A stretch of DNA of 6,399 nt. Origin: Bacteroidota bacterium (lineage in GTDB: Bacteria > Bacteroidota > Bacteroidia > UKL13-3). The stretch is from NCBI GenBank assembly GCA_947460565.1, contig CANHJJ010000112.1, positions 1 through 6,399 on the forward strand, read 5' to 3'. Every line of letters begins with the position of its first letter. Position 1 is the first letter of the stretch. Both the position numbers and the translations under genes were made by a program. The notes beneath the pieces are model-generated. The model saw only the letters and a program-made list of their open reading frames with translations, made no database searches and was not told the origin of the DNA. Shown here one piece after another: positions 1-6,352 of the stretch.

Positions 1-589
1 CTACAATTATAATGATAGTTTGGGATTTAACTTGAGCCTTGATGCCTATGAGGATAATAAATTACATCGTAGATTAACGGCTTCACGCATGATATGGTTA
101 AGAGATAAAGCTATGTGGCGTTTTGAAAGTTATCAGCAACGTGTTTATTTGTCTGATGGAGAATATGTCAGTCGTGGTGCCATTTTGGATACTTTCCTCA
201 AGATTAGACCAGAAGAGTTTGTGGTGAAAAGCAACTATGTTTCATCTATGACCAATCCTGAGTTAAATGCATATATCAGACAAGAAACAGAGAAAGGCTC
301 TGCAAATGTGCCGAAATACAAAGTGGAACTATACAAGAGAATAGCAGTGCCTGTTTCTTTTTTTATACTAACTTTATTGGCTGTTTCTGTTTCAAGCCGC
401 AAAAGCCGCGGTGGTACTGGATTCCATTTGGGTGTTGGTATTTTTCTTATGTTCATGTATTTATTGCTTATTCAGATTTTTAATACCACAGGGAATACCG
501 GTGTTATAAACCCTGGATTTGCCGTATGGATTCCTCCAACTGTCTTTCTTATTATATCTTTGATATTGGCAAGAAATGCACCTAAGTAA
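1..589 (+). CDS. lptG: LptF/LptG-family permease, C-terminal part (5' end outside window)
   Basis: This is an inner-membrane subunit of the Lpt lipopolysaccharide exporter, which with LptB extracts LPS from the inner membrane and passes it to the periplasmic bridge. The reading frame is open from base 2, so the gene continues upstream; the TTG at 20 is not a credible start. About 195 residues are visible, roughly the C-terminal half of a usual 360-residue protein. The first 100 or so form a soluble segment with alternating beta-strand character, matching the periplasmic jelly-roll domain. Three hydrophobic helices follow, near bases 340-395, 420-480 and 510-575, as expected for TM4-TM6. The basic loop SSRKSRGG between the first two is typical of the family, and the tail ends in ARNAPK. 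The choice of LptG over LptF rests on my memory of the shorter Bacteroidota paralogue and is less certain than the family. A second in-frame-independent TAA follows at 591-593. The next gene begins 10 bases downstream, suggesting co-transcription. Confidence 0.85.
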   Translation, partial: YNYNDSLGFNLSLDAYEDNKLHRRLTASRMIWLRDKAMWRFESYQQRVYLSDGEYVSRGAILDTFLKIRPEEFVVKSNYVSSMTNPELNAYIRQETEKGSANVPKYKVELYKRIAVPVSFFILTLLAVSVSSRKSRGGTGFHLGVGIFLMFMYLLLIQIFNTTGNTGVINPGFAVWIPPTVFLIISLILARNAPK

Positions 590-599
590 GTAAGCGCAA

Positions 600-1472
600 T
601 TGGAAAAACACAAATATCTTTGGTTACACTTTATAATCCTTTTATGGGGTTTTACACCTGTTTTAGGTAAATTAATTTCTCTACAAGCATTCGATTTGGT
701 TTGGTGGCGACTGCTCATTTCATCGCTTAGCCTTTTTGTATTTATTTACTTTAAACAACATAGTTTGCATATTTCATTAAAGGACTCCATTCCGGTTGTA
801 CTAATGGGCTTTATTGTAGGTGCTCATTGGTTTTTCTTCTACCATGCCATTAAGGTTTCAAACGTCTCTATTGCCTTATCAGGATTTAGTACTATCACAA
901 TTTTTGCTAGTGTCATGCAGCCTCTTTTTTTAGGTAAAAAGTTCTTTTGGGGAGATTTGGTATATGGCTTTATTATTCTGTTAGGCTTAGCTTTTATTTT
1001 GCATTATGAAGCTTTTGCATTCAGTGGTGTTTTGTATGGTGTGTTAGCTGCATTAACGGGAGCTGCTTTTGGGGTTTATAATGGCAAATTGATAGTAAAA
1101 CATAACAGCAGTGTTATAACTTTGATTGAATTTTTAGGTGCATTTTTTATTATTTCTATTGCTAAATTATTTGATGGAGAATTGGAAAAATTTTTACCAA
1201 CATTGGGAATGCATGATTTAATTTATTTACTTATTTTGAGCATCCTCTGTACGACCTTGGCTTTTACTTTAAGTGTTGAAATACTTAAGCAATTTGACCC
1301 TTTTACAGTCATTATCACTAATAATTTGGAACCAATCTATGGTGTAATTTTTTCACTATTGATTTTTGGTGAAAGTGAGATGATGTCGACACAATTTTAT
1401 TTGGGAGCCCTCATTATTTTATTTTCTGTTTTCACCTATCCGTTTGTGAAAAAGCGTTATTATAATGGATAA
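600..1472 (+). CDS. EamA/DMT-superfamily transporter
   Basis: This is a polytopic inner-membrane protein of the drug/metabolite transporter superfamily, probably a metabolite exporter or permease; the substrate cannot be read from the sequence. At 290 residues with about ten hydrophobic segments (starting near residues 8, 31, 65, 90, 119, 142, 171, 205, 234 and 264) it has the usual two-EamA-domain, 10-TM layout. Family-like landmarks are WWRLLISS at 35-42 at the start of TM2, and NLEPIYGVIFSLLIFGE at 242-258, which matches the conserved EamA 'LEP...GE' signature before the last helix. The basic end KKRYYNG is probably cytosolic. The start is TTG at 600: a TAA in the same frame at 591-593 leaves no room upstream, and the first in-frame ATG (codon 69) would remove two helices. 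No Shine-Dalgarno sequence is seen. The 10-base gap to the LptG-like gene suggests one operon and possibly coupled translation. Confidence 0.9.
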   Translation: MEKHKYLWLHFIILLWGFTPVLGKLISLQAFDLVWWRLLISSLSLFVFIYFKQHSLHISLKDSIPVVLMGFIVGAHWFFFYHAIKVSNVSIALSGFSTITIFASVMQPLFLGKKFFWGDLVYGFIILLGLAFILHYEAFAFSGVLYGVLAALTGAAFGVYNGKLIVKHNSSVITLIEFLGAFFIISIAKLFDGELEKFLPTLGMHDLIYLLILSILCTTLAFTLSVEILKQFDPFTVIITNNLEPIYGVIFSLLIFGESEMMSTQFYLGALIILFSVFTYPFVKKRYYNG

Positions 1473-1540
1473 GGACATATGTTTTTTTCCTTCCTTTTAC
1501 ATTACATTTTTTTTCTTTTACTTCCGCTAAATTTTAACCA
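1473..1540 (+). other. T-rich intergenic gap, no clear promoter or terminator
   Basis: The gap is very T-rich on the + strand (runs of T around 1481-1520). I see no GC-rich hairpin that would end the upstream operon. TAAATTTT at 1528-1535 differs from the Bacteroidota -7 element TAnnTTTG only in its last base, but it lies 5 bases before the ATG and lacks a partner TTTG at the right distance. It is therefore not called as a promoter. Confidence 0.5.
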
Positions 1541-3400
1541 ATGAAGAAGATATTTCAATTATTTATTTTAGTCGTTTTTGTGAGTGTTTCAGCTTTGTCT
1601 CAAAACGGTTTTACTTATAAAGAATTTTATCAAAAGACTGCCTTATCAGGTGTAATTGATTTTTCAAAAGAGGAGCCTGATTATGCACCTAAGCTGCAAC
1701 TCTTGAAAGCAGCTAATCCATCACCTTTAACAGACTTTTCCATGAATAAAAAATTCTTGGATGAGCAAAGAAAACAAAGATTCTTGCTTAACAAAAGAGC
1801 TGCTGAGGCCCTTAATAAAGCTAGTGTTCCAAAACCAGAAGTGTTAAAAGGATTTAAAGGGAACACTAGTTCAGGCACACCTAACGATAACGATATGGCG
1901 ATTAGTAATTCAAATACAATTGTGAGCGTATTAAATCAAGCCGTGGGTGTTTTTAATGATACTGGTAAATGGGCGTTTAATCGTTCATTAGCTGCTATCG
2001 CAAAAGGGATAAATAACTTGAATAGAACTTTTGATCCCAGAATAATTTATGATCCAGAAAATGATCGATTTATCTTGGTTTTTTTACAAGGTGCATACAG
2101 TGGTGATACTCGTATTATTGTTGGTTTTACTCAAACCAATGATCCAACTAAAAATTGGAATTTTTATGCCATTCCGGGTAATATTTTTGGCGATAGCAGT
2201 TGGAGTGATTATCCCATTATTGCTATCAATAAAAACGATTTATTTATTACCGTAAATCGTTTAAAAGACAATACTTATTGGAAGAATGGTTTTATGGAAA
2301 GCATCATTTGGCAGGTAGATAAGCAAGCTGGTTATAGGGGAGATTCACTACCTCAGAAAGCTTATACCAATATCGCCTTTGGAGGCAAATCTATTTGGAG
2401 TATTTGCCCTGCAAGACAAGGGAATGATATGCAAAATGGTTGGATGCATTTGGTTTCTGTAAGACCAAGCGACTTGCAAAATGACACTGTGTTTTTGCAT
2501 GAAATTACTGGCAGTTTGAAAAGTGGAAATGCTAAACTATCTACTAAGATTTTGAAGACTAATTTAAGTTATGGTTTGCAGCCTAATGCATATATGTCTA
2601 ATGGGAAAAAACTTCAAACCAATGATGCAAGGATATTGACTGCCTTATATCAAAATAATGCATTGTACTATGGTTCAAATACCATTGATACCAGCACATT
2701 TAGTCCAGCGATTTATGTGGGTCATATTGATTTTTTGAATCAAGCAAATCCTATAATTACGGGTAGAATTATTTCTTCAGATACATTAGACTTTGGCTAT
2801 CCAAGTATTGCTTATGCTGGAGGAGGAATAGGTGATAAAAGTGCTTTAATTACCTTTTCACACACTTCTGATAAAACCTTTCCTGGGACATCTGTTGCTT
2901 ATATTGATAGGAACTTAAATGTATCTCTCCCAACTCGAGTGAAGGCAGGTGAATCTATTATACAATTGCTTTTTGATACATTGGAGCGTTGGGGTGATTA
3001 TACGGGTATTCAACAGAAATATAACGAACCAGGGGTTTGTTGGCTGGTAGGCAGCTATGGAAGCAACAATACCAATTCAACTTGGTTGGCAAAAGTTAAA
3101 AGCACAGACCCGTCTTTGTCTATGAATGATAATAATAAATCAAGTTCAAATATTCATGTATATCCTGTTCCTTCTTCCGAAATAGTAAATGTACAATTTG
3201 AGGTGAAGCAATCATTATCAGTAGACTTTTCATTGGTTGATATGCAAGGCAGAGAAATTCCTCTCCTGCGAGATAAGGCAAAAGCAGGTTTGAATAATTT
3301 TAGTTTTGATGCATCTGATTTGTCCAATGGAATGTATGTACTTTATGTGAAACAAAATGAAAATGTTTTATTCAATAAAAAGATTGTTGTGTCTCATTAG
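1541..3400 (+). CDS. Secreted probable beta-propeller protein with T9SS C-terminal sorting domain
   Basis: A 619-residue predicted extracellular or cell-surface protein of unknown function. Residues 1-21 form a Sec signal peptide (MKKIF, hydrophobic core, ALSQ). Residues 22-110 are Lys/Ala-rich and look mostly helical, perhaps a propeptide or spacer. Residues 113-520 have repeated strand patterns of a sialidase-like beta-propeller: DNDMAIS (116-122), FDPRIIYDPENDRFILV (164-180), WSDYPIIAINKNDLFITV (221-238), FGYPSIAYAGG (418-428) and RWGDYTGI (483-490) leading into CWLVGSYG (500-507). Blade number and active site cannot be assigned. After a Ser/Asn-rich linker (521-537), residues 538-619 match the T9SS type-A sorting domain: IHVYPVPSSEIVNV, a central DMQGREI, then LSNGMYVLYVK and the terminal KKIVVSH. 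Known family biology is that this domain guides cargo through the outer membrane and is cleaved. The ATG at 1541 is supported by the signal peptide. The gene overlaps the next ORF by 44 bases. Confidence 0.9.
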   Translation: MKKIFQLFILVVFVSVSALSQNGFTYKEFYQKTALSGVIDFSKEEPDYAPKLQLLKAANPSPLTDFSMNKKFLDEQRKQRFLLNKRAAEALNKASVPKPEVLKGFKGNTSSGTPNDNDMAISNSNTIVSVLNQAVGVFNDTGKWAFNRSLAAIAKGINNLNRTFDPRIIYDPENDRFILVFLQGAYSGDTRIIVGFTQTNDPTKNWNFYAIPGNIFGDSSWSDYPIIAINKNDLFITVNRLKDNTYWKNGFMESIIWQVDKQAGYRGDSLPQKAYTNIAFGGKSIWSICPARQGNDMQNGWMHLVSVRPSDLQNDTVFLHEITGSLKSGNAKLSTKILKTNLSYGLQPNAYMSNGKKLQTNDARILTALYQNNALYYGSNTIDTSTFSPAIYVGHIDFLNQANPIITGRIISSDTLDFGYPSIAYAGGGIGDKSALITFSHTSDKTFPGTSVAYIDRNLNVSLPTRVKAGESIIQLLFDTLERWGDYTGIQQKYNEPGVCWLVGSYGSNNTNSTWLAKVKSTDPSLSMNDNNKSSSNIHVYPVPSSEIVNVQFEVKQSLSVDFSLVDMQGREIPLLRDKAKAGLNNFSFDASDLSNGMYVLYVKQNENVLFNKKIVVSH

Positions 3401-3581
3401 TTTGGGACTGTCTTGTTTTGCTATTTCTGCGCAAATAACCAAGCCCAAAGCTAGAAAGAAGTTTATACAATTACCACACCCGGGCGTTGATAACCAAAGG
3501 CAGTTTGATTCGTTAAAAAAAATGCTTGATCAACAAAGATTGAGTAGGAAAAAACTGAAAAATTCGGCTGTAAGAAAATAG
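3357..3581 (+). CDS. Small basic secreted protein, overlapping start
   Basis: A 74-codon ORF that I do not recognise. Residues 1-26 form a convincing Sec signal peptide: basic start (MKMFYSIKR), a Leu/Ile/Ser/Cys hydrophobic core, and ISAQ before the predicted cut at 26/27, the same style as the S8 protease in this window. The 48-residue mature chain is strongly basic by direct count: 10 Lys and 5 Arg against 3 Asp. It has a Pro/His turn (LPHPG, 39-43), followed by a probably helical segment with QRQFDSLKKMLDQQRLSRKK (47-66). The first 44 bases lie inside the 3' end of the T9SS cargo gene, in the +1 frame relative to it, so the n-region and part of the core share DNA with the sorting domain's last strand. 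The ATG at 3363 (codon 3) is an alternative start. The overlap suggests co-expression with the upstream gene. It could still be a chance ORF, but a complete signal peptide with a typical cleavage site argues against that. Confidence 0.6.
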   Translation: MKMFYSIKRLLCLISLGLSCFAISAQITKPKARKKFIQLPHPGVDNQRQFDSLKKMLDQQRLSRKKLKNSAVRK

Positions 3582-3926
3582 TATTTGTCATGATTTTCAT
3601 ACTGCAGTTTCACTTCCTTTTAGTAATGACATTTCGTATATTCTTTTTTTGTTGTTTTACCATTGGTTATTTTTACAAAAGCTTTTATAATTCATTCAAA
3701 CTACCAATTAAATTTGGCTTAAACAATCTGATGAATGAAAATTACTTCACTTTACGAGCCACCAATTATCTCGGCAATGGTATTTACCTTCAACATGTAG
3801 AATGCTCTATTTTGTTGTTTCGGCTACCTTTTAGTGAATATATTCCTGCGAATACAAATCGATAAAAAAATCAGTTGGTTGAAACCAAAAATTTAACTTA
3901 AAATTGCGGTTCAAATTTACACTAAA
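3582..3926. other. 345-base gap with no convincing gene
   Basis: The stretch is AT-rich. A 91-codon open frame (3590-3865, + strand) translates to a Phe/Tyr-rich chain with no recognisable signal peptide or domain and is probably non-coding T-rich DNA. Reverse-strand frames are broken by many stops; the longest sensible stretch reads MLKVNTIAEIIGGS and then stops. Small structures are present: a near-palindrome centred on AAAAGCTTTT (3673-3690, one mismatched pair), a 9-base direct repeat CCTTTTAGT (3616 and 3828), and a short inverted repeat TTGGT-TGAA-ACCAA (3875-3888). The right end should hold the promoter of the transaldolase gene. No strong terminator for the upstream genes is visible. 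Confidence 0.6.
3875..3906 (+). promoter_or_regulatory. Possible Bacteroidota-type promoter for the transaldolase gene
   Basis: TTG at 3875-3877 is followed after 21 bases by TAAAATTG at 3899-3906, one base away from the Bacteroidota -7 consensus TAnnTTTG. The expected transcription start would be about 4-7 bases after 3906, leaving a leader of roughly 15 bases before the ATG at 3927. The short inverted repeat at 3875-3888 overlaps the -33 part and could be an operator, although its stem is only 5 bp. This is a weak call in an AT-rich region. Confidence 0.3.
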
Positions 3927-4583
3927 ATGAAGTTTTTCATCGACACAGCAAATCTTGCACAAATCAAAGAAGCCAACGACTTAGGAATATTAGATGGCGT
4001 AACTACCAATCCTTCACTTATGGCAAAAGAGGGTATCAAAGGAGACGCTGCCATTATGCAACATTATATTGATATCTGTAATATTGTTGATGGTGATGTG
4101 AGTGCAGAGGTTATTAGTACCGACTATGCAGGAATGATTATCGAAGGTGAAAAACTTGCTGCATTGCACAACAACATAGTAGTTAAAATTCCCATGATTA
4201 AGGATGGTATTAAAGCCATAAAGTATTTCACTTCAAAAGGTATCAGAACCAATTGTACCTTGGTCTTTGGAGCAGGTCAGGCTATATTAGCTGCCAAAGC
4301 TGGTGCTACCTATCTTTCACCCTTTGTTGGAAGATTGGATGATATTAGCTACGATGGAATGGATTTAATTGCACAGATTGCTCATATCTATTCAGTTCAA
4401 GGATATGAAACACAAATTTTAGCTGCATCTATTCGAAATCCAATGCATATTATTAAATCTGCTGAAGTTGGTGCGCATGTTATCACAAGTCCTTTAGAAA
4501 GTATTTTGGCGCTTTTAAAACATCCGCTAACAGATATTGGCTTGGAAAAATTCCTAGCTGATCATAAAAAATCGAATGCGTAA
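3927..4583 (+). CDS. tal: Transaldolase, short FSA/TalC-like subfamily
   Basis: A cytosolic enzyme of the pentose phosphate pathway that moves a dihydroxyacetone unit between sugar phosphates through a Schiff base. At 218 residues it has the full length of the small transaldolase / fructose-6-phosphate aldolase subfamily, which folds as a TIM barrel. Visible landmarks are FFIDTANL with Asp6, GVTTNPSLMAKEG (24-36), the Schiff-base lysine Lys87 in VVKIPM, TNCTLVFGAGQA (108-119), SPFVGRLDD (131-139) and AASIRNP (166-172). Two positions separate the activities within the family: E. coli FSA has Gln59 and Tyr131, whereas transaldolases have Glu and Phe. Here they are Glu61 (SAEVIST) and Phe133 (SPFVGR), so transaldolase activity is the better call. 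The ATG at 3927 starts directly at the conserved N-terminus. A strong terminator follows, and the gene stands alone, probably constitutively expressed. The symbol tal is a functional label; fsa or talC are alternative names used for relatives. Confidence 0.95.
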   Translation: MKFFIDTANLAQIKEANDLGILDGVTTNPSLMAKEGIKGDAAIMQHYIDICNIVDGDVSAEVISTDYAGMIIEGEKLAALHNNIVVKIPMIKDGIKAIKYFTSKGIRTNCTLVFGAGQAILAAKAGATYLSPFVGRLDDISYDGMDLIAQIAHIYSVQGYETQILAASIRNPMHIIKSAEVGAHVITSPLESILALLKHPLTDIGLEKFLADHKKSNA

Positions 4584-4630
4584 TTTGAACAATTGATTTC
4601 TCAATTACATCACATATTATTGCCACATAT

Positions 4631-4665
4631 ATAAAATGCTACCCGACCTTTTCGGGTAGTTTTAT
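4631..4665 (+). terminator. Intrinsic terminator after the transaldolase gene
   Basis: A perfect 8-bp GC-rich stem, CTACCCGA (4639-4646) and TCGGGTAG (4652-4659), encloses a 5-base loop and is followed at once by TTTT (4660-4663). An outer pairing ATAAAA (4631-4636) with TTTTAT (4660-4665) flanks it, so the element also has a T-tract when read on the - strand and may work in both directions. It lies 48 bases past the stop codon and 25 bases before the S8 protease start, so the protease gene needs its own promoter in the short AT-rich segment between. Confidence 0.87.
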
Positions 4666-4689
4666 ATTTACACTTTATTATTTATTGAT

Positions 4690-6282
4690 ATGATTAAAAA
4701 GATTTTATTTTTTAGTAGCTTTTCATTGCTATTTTCAATTCAAATTATTGCGCAAAAAGAAGCGCCTAAAAATTGGTTTAACTTGGATCCAAGTGAGGAT
4801 AAGGTGTATGGTGTGAGTACTGAAAAAACATATAGGGAATTGCTGAAAGGTAAGAAATCAACTCCAGTTGTTGTAGCTGTTATTGATGGTGGTACTGAAG
4901 TGAATCACGAAGATTTACAATCTGTCATTTGGATAAATCCTAATGAGAAACTAAATGGTTTGGACGATGATAATAATGGGTATATTGATGATGTAAATGG
5001 CTGGAGTTTTATTGGAGGTGCAAAAGGCGATGTAGATCAAGATAACCTTGAAGTAACTCGATTGTATGCTAAGTATAAGAAAATCTATGATGGTCTTGAT
5101 ACAAGCAAAGGATATGCGAGCCCCGAACAAGAAAAAGAATATAGGTATTATTTGAAAATTAAAGCTGCTTATAAGCAGGGCAGCAGTCAGTTTTTTATGT
5201 ATCAAGGTTTGTTTAAAAACATATTAGCAGGTGCGCAATTAATTCAGCAATCAACTGCTAAGGACTCGCTTACTAAGGATGAATTAAATGCCTACAAACC
5301 TACTTCACAATCAGATGCAATGGCAAAAAATGCTATTTTAGATGGATTAAAAAGGAGTGGTAAAAACTATTTTGTATTTTCAAAAGTATATGGAAGCATA
5401 GAGGAGTCAATGAATGAGGTCAACAAGTTTGTAGATTACAGTTATAATGTAGATTTCGATTCTCGCAGTATTGTTGGTGATAATTATAATGATGTATATG
5501 AAAATAAATATGGCTGTAATCGTGTTATGGGTCCAAGTGCAGAACACGGTACGCATGTAGCCGGCATTATTGCGGCTAATCGCAACAATGGAAAAGGAAT
5601 TGATGGGGTGGCCGATAATGTAAAAATTATGGTGATTAGGGCAGTGCCTGATGGAGACGAGAGAGACAAAGATGTGGCGAATGCTATTAGGTATGCCGTT
5701 GACAATGGAGCACAAATCATAAACATGAGTTTTGGCAAATCATTTTCTTCAAATAAGAATGTGGTTGACGAAGCTATTAAGTATGCACTTACCAAGAATG
5801 TATTATTAATTCATGCTGCAGGAAATGATGCAAAGAATACCGATATTGAAGATAATTTTCCTAAAGCGGAAGCTTATGGTGGTGGAAATGCTGCAAATTG
5901 GATTGAAGTAGGAGCCTCGAGTTGGAAGTTAAAAAAACTCCTTACTGCCGATTTTTCTAATTACGGTAAAGATAGGGTAGATGTTTTTGCTCCAGGGGTG
6001 GATATAAATTCGTGTATTCCTGAATCAAAATATGCAGCATTTAGCGGTACAAGTATGGCAGCTCCAGTTACTGCGGGTGTGGCTGCTTTGTTAAAGTCAT
6101 ATTATCCTCAATTAACAGCATCGCAGTTAAAAGATATTATTTTAAAATCATCAGTAAAATATAATAAAAGAGTTTTTATTCCTGGTAAACGTAAAAAGGC
6201 AAAGCTTAAAACACTATGCAAAACAGGCGGCATTGTAAATGCTTATCAAGCTGTATTAATGGCCGAGCAAATGTCTAAATAA
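4690..6282 (+). CDS. Secreted S8 (subtilisin-family) serine protease
   Basis: An exported endopeptidase of the subtilase family. Residues 1-22 are a Sec signal peptide (MIKKI, hydrophobic core, IIAQ), with the mature chain starting near KEAPKNWF. The triad is intact: Asp66 in VVVAVIDGG, His286 in EHGTHVAGIIAA, and Ser455 in FSGTSMAAPVTAG. The oxyanion Asn379 lies in HAAGND. An Asp-rich loop, NGLDDDNNGYIDD (89-101), resembles a metal-binding loop common in Bacteroidota members of this family. About 220 residues separate Asp66 from His286, against 32 in classical subtilisin; residues 115-280 form a Lys/Tyr-rich, largely helical insert. Only some 43 residues lie between signal peptide and Asp66, so there is no room for a standard I9 propeptide. 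The chain ends soon after the catalytic domain (AVLMAEQMSK) with no T9SS sorting domain, so a periplasmic site or another export route is implied. Substrate is unknown. The ATG at 4690 is fixed by the signal peptide. Confidence 0.95.
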   Translation: MIKKILFFSSFSLLFSIQIIAQKEAPKNWFNLDPSEDKVYGVSTEKTYRELLKGKKSTPVVVAVIDGGTEVNHEDLQSVIWINPNEKLNGLDDDNNGYIDDVNGWSFIGGAKGDVDQDNLEVTRLYAKYKKIYDGLDTSKGYASPEQEKEYRYYLKIKAAYKQGSSQFFMYQGLFKNILAGAQLIQQSTAKDSLTKDELNAYKPTSQSDAMAKNAILDGLKRSGKNYFVFSKVYGSIEESMNEVNKFVDYSYNVDFDSRSIVGDNYNDVYENKYGCNRVMGPSAEHGTHVAGIIAANRNNGKGIDGVADNVKIMVIRAVPDGDERDKDVANAIRYAVDNGAQIINMSFGKSFSSNKNVVDEAIKYALTKNVLLIHAAGNDAKNTDIEDNFPKAEAYGGGNAANWIEVGASSWKLKKLLTADFSNYGKDRVDVFAPGVDINSCIPESKYAAFSGTSMAAPVTAGVAALLKSYYPQLTASQLKDIILKSSVKYNKRVFIPGKRKKAKLKTLCKTGGIVNAYQAVLMAEQMSK

Positions 6283-6311
6283 ATAAAAAACAAACGCAAC
6301 CTTTTTATTGA
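6283..6311 (+). other. Short A/T-only inverted repeat after the protease gene
   Basis: AATAAAAA (6282-6289) can pair with TTTTTATT (6302-6309) across a 12-base loop. All pairs are A-T, so as a terminator it would be weak. It overlaps the stop codon's last base. It is listed only because no better terminator is visible after the protease gene. Confidence 0.25.
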
Positions 6312-6344
6312 TTTGATCGACTTCTAATAAATTGTCTATTTTTG
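6312..6344 (+). promoter_or_regulatory. Bacteroidota-type sigma-70 promoter
   Basis: TTTG at 6312-6315 (-33 element) and TATTTTTG at 6337-6344 (-7 element) are both exact matches to the Bacteroidota consensus TTTG / TAnnTTTG, with 21 bases between them, inside the accepted spacing range. Transcription should begin at about 6349-6351, just before the ATG at 6353. This is the best promoter match I found in the window. Confidence 0.6.
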
Positions 6345-6352
6345 ACGCTATA

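Noticed and set aside
2049..2255. 68-codon hydrophobic + strand open frame within the T9SS cargo gene
   Set aside because: Out-of-frame reading of the propeller strands; no start signal, and the main frame is continuous with clear domain content.
3726..3800. Reverse-strand stretch reading MLKVNTIAEIIGGS, vaguely like the N-terminus of an acyltransferase such as LpxD
   Set aside because: The frame stops after 14 codons and no continuation is found in the other reverse frames, so it is treated as chance.
3590..3865. 91-codon + strand open frame in the gap before the transaldolase gene
   Set aside because: The translation is Phe/Tyr-rich as expected of T-rich non-coding DNA, has no clean signal peptide, helix pattern or known motif, and has no clear promoter. 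It cannot be excluded entirely.
4663..4673. TATATTTACAC before the protease gene, similar to AAATTTACAC before the transaldolase gene (3913-3922), considered as a shared promoter or operator motif
   Set aside because: The shared core is only 8 AT-rich bases (ATTTACAC), at different distances from the two start codons (4 and 16 bases), and no -33 partner is present for the protease copy.
5407..5795. Two overlapping reverse-strand open frames of about 100 codons inside the S8 protease gene
   Set aside because: They lie antisense to the strongly conserved His286 and oxyanion regions; their Ile/Thr/Ser-rich translations have no family features and are shadows of the coding strand.
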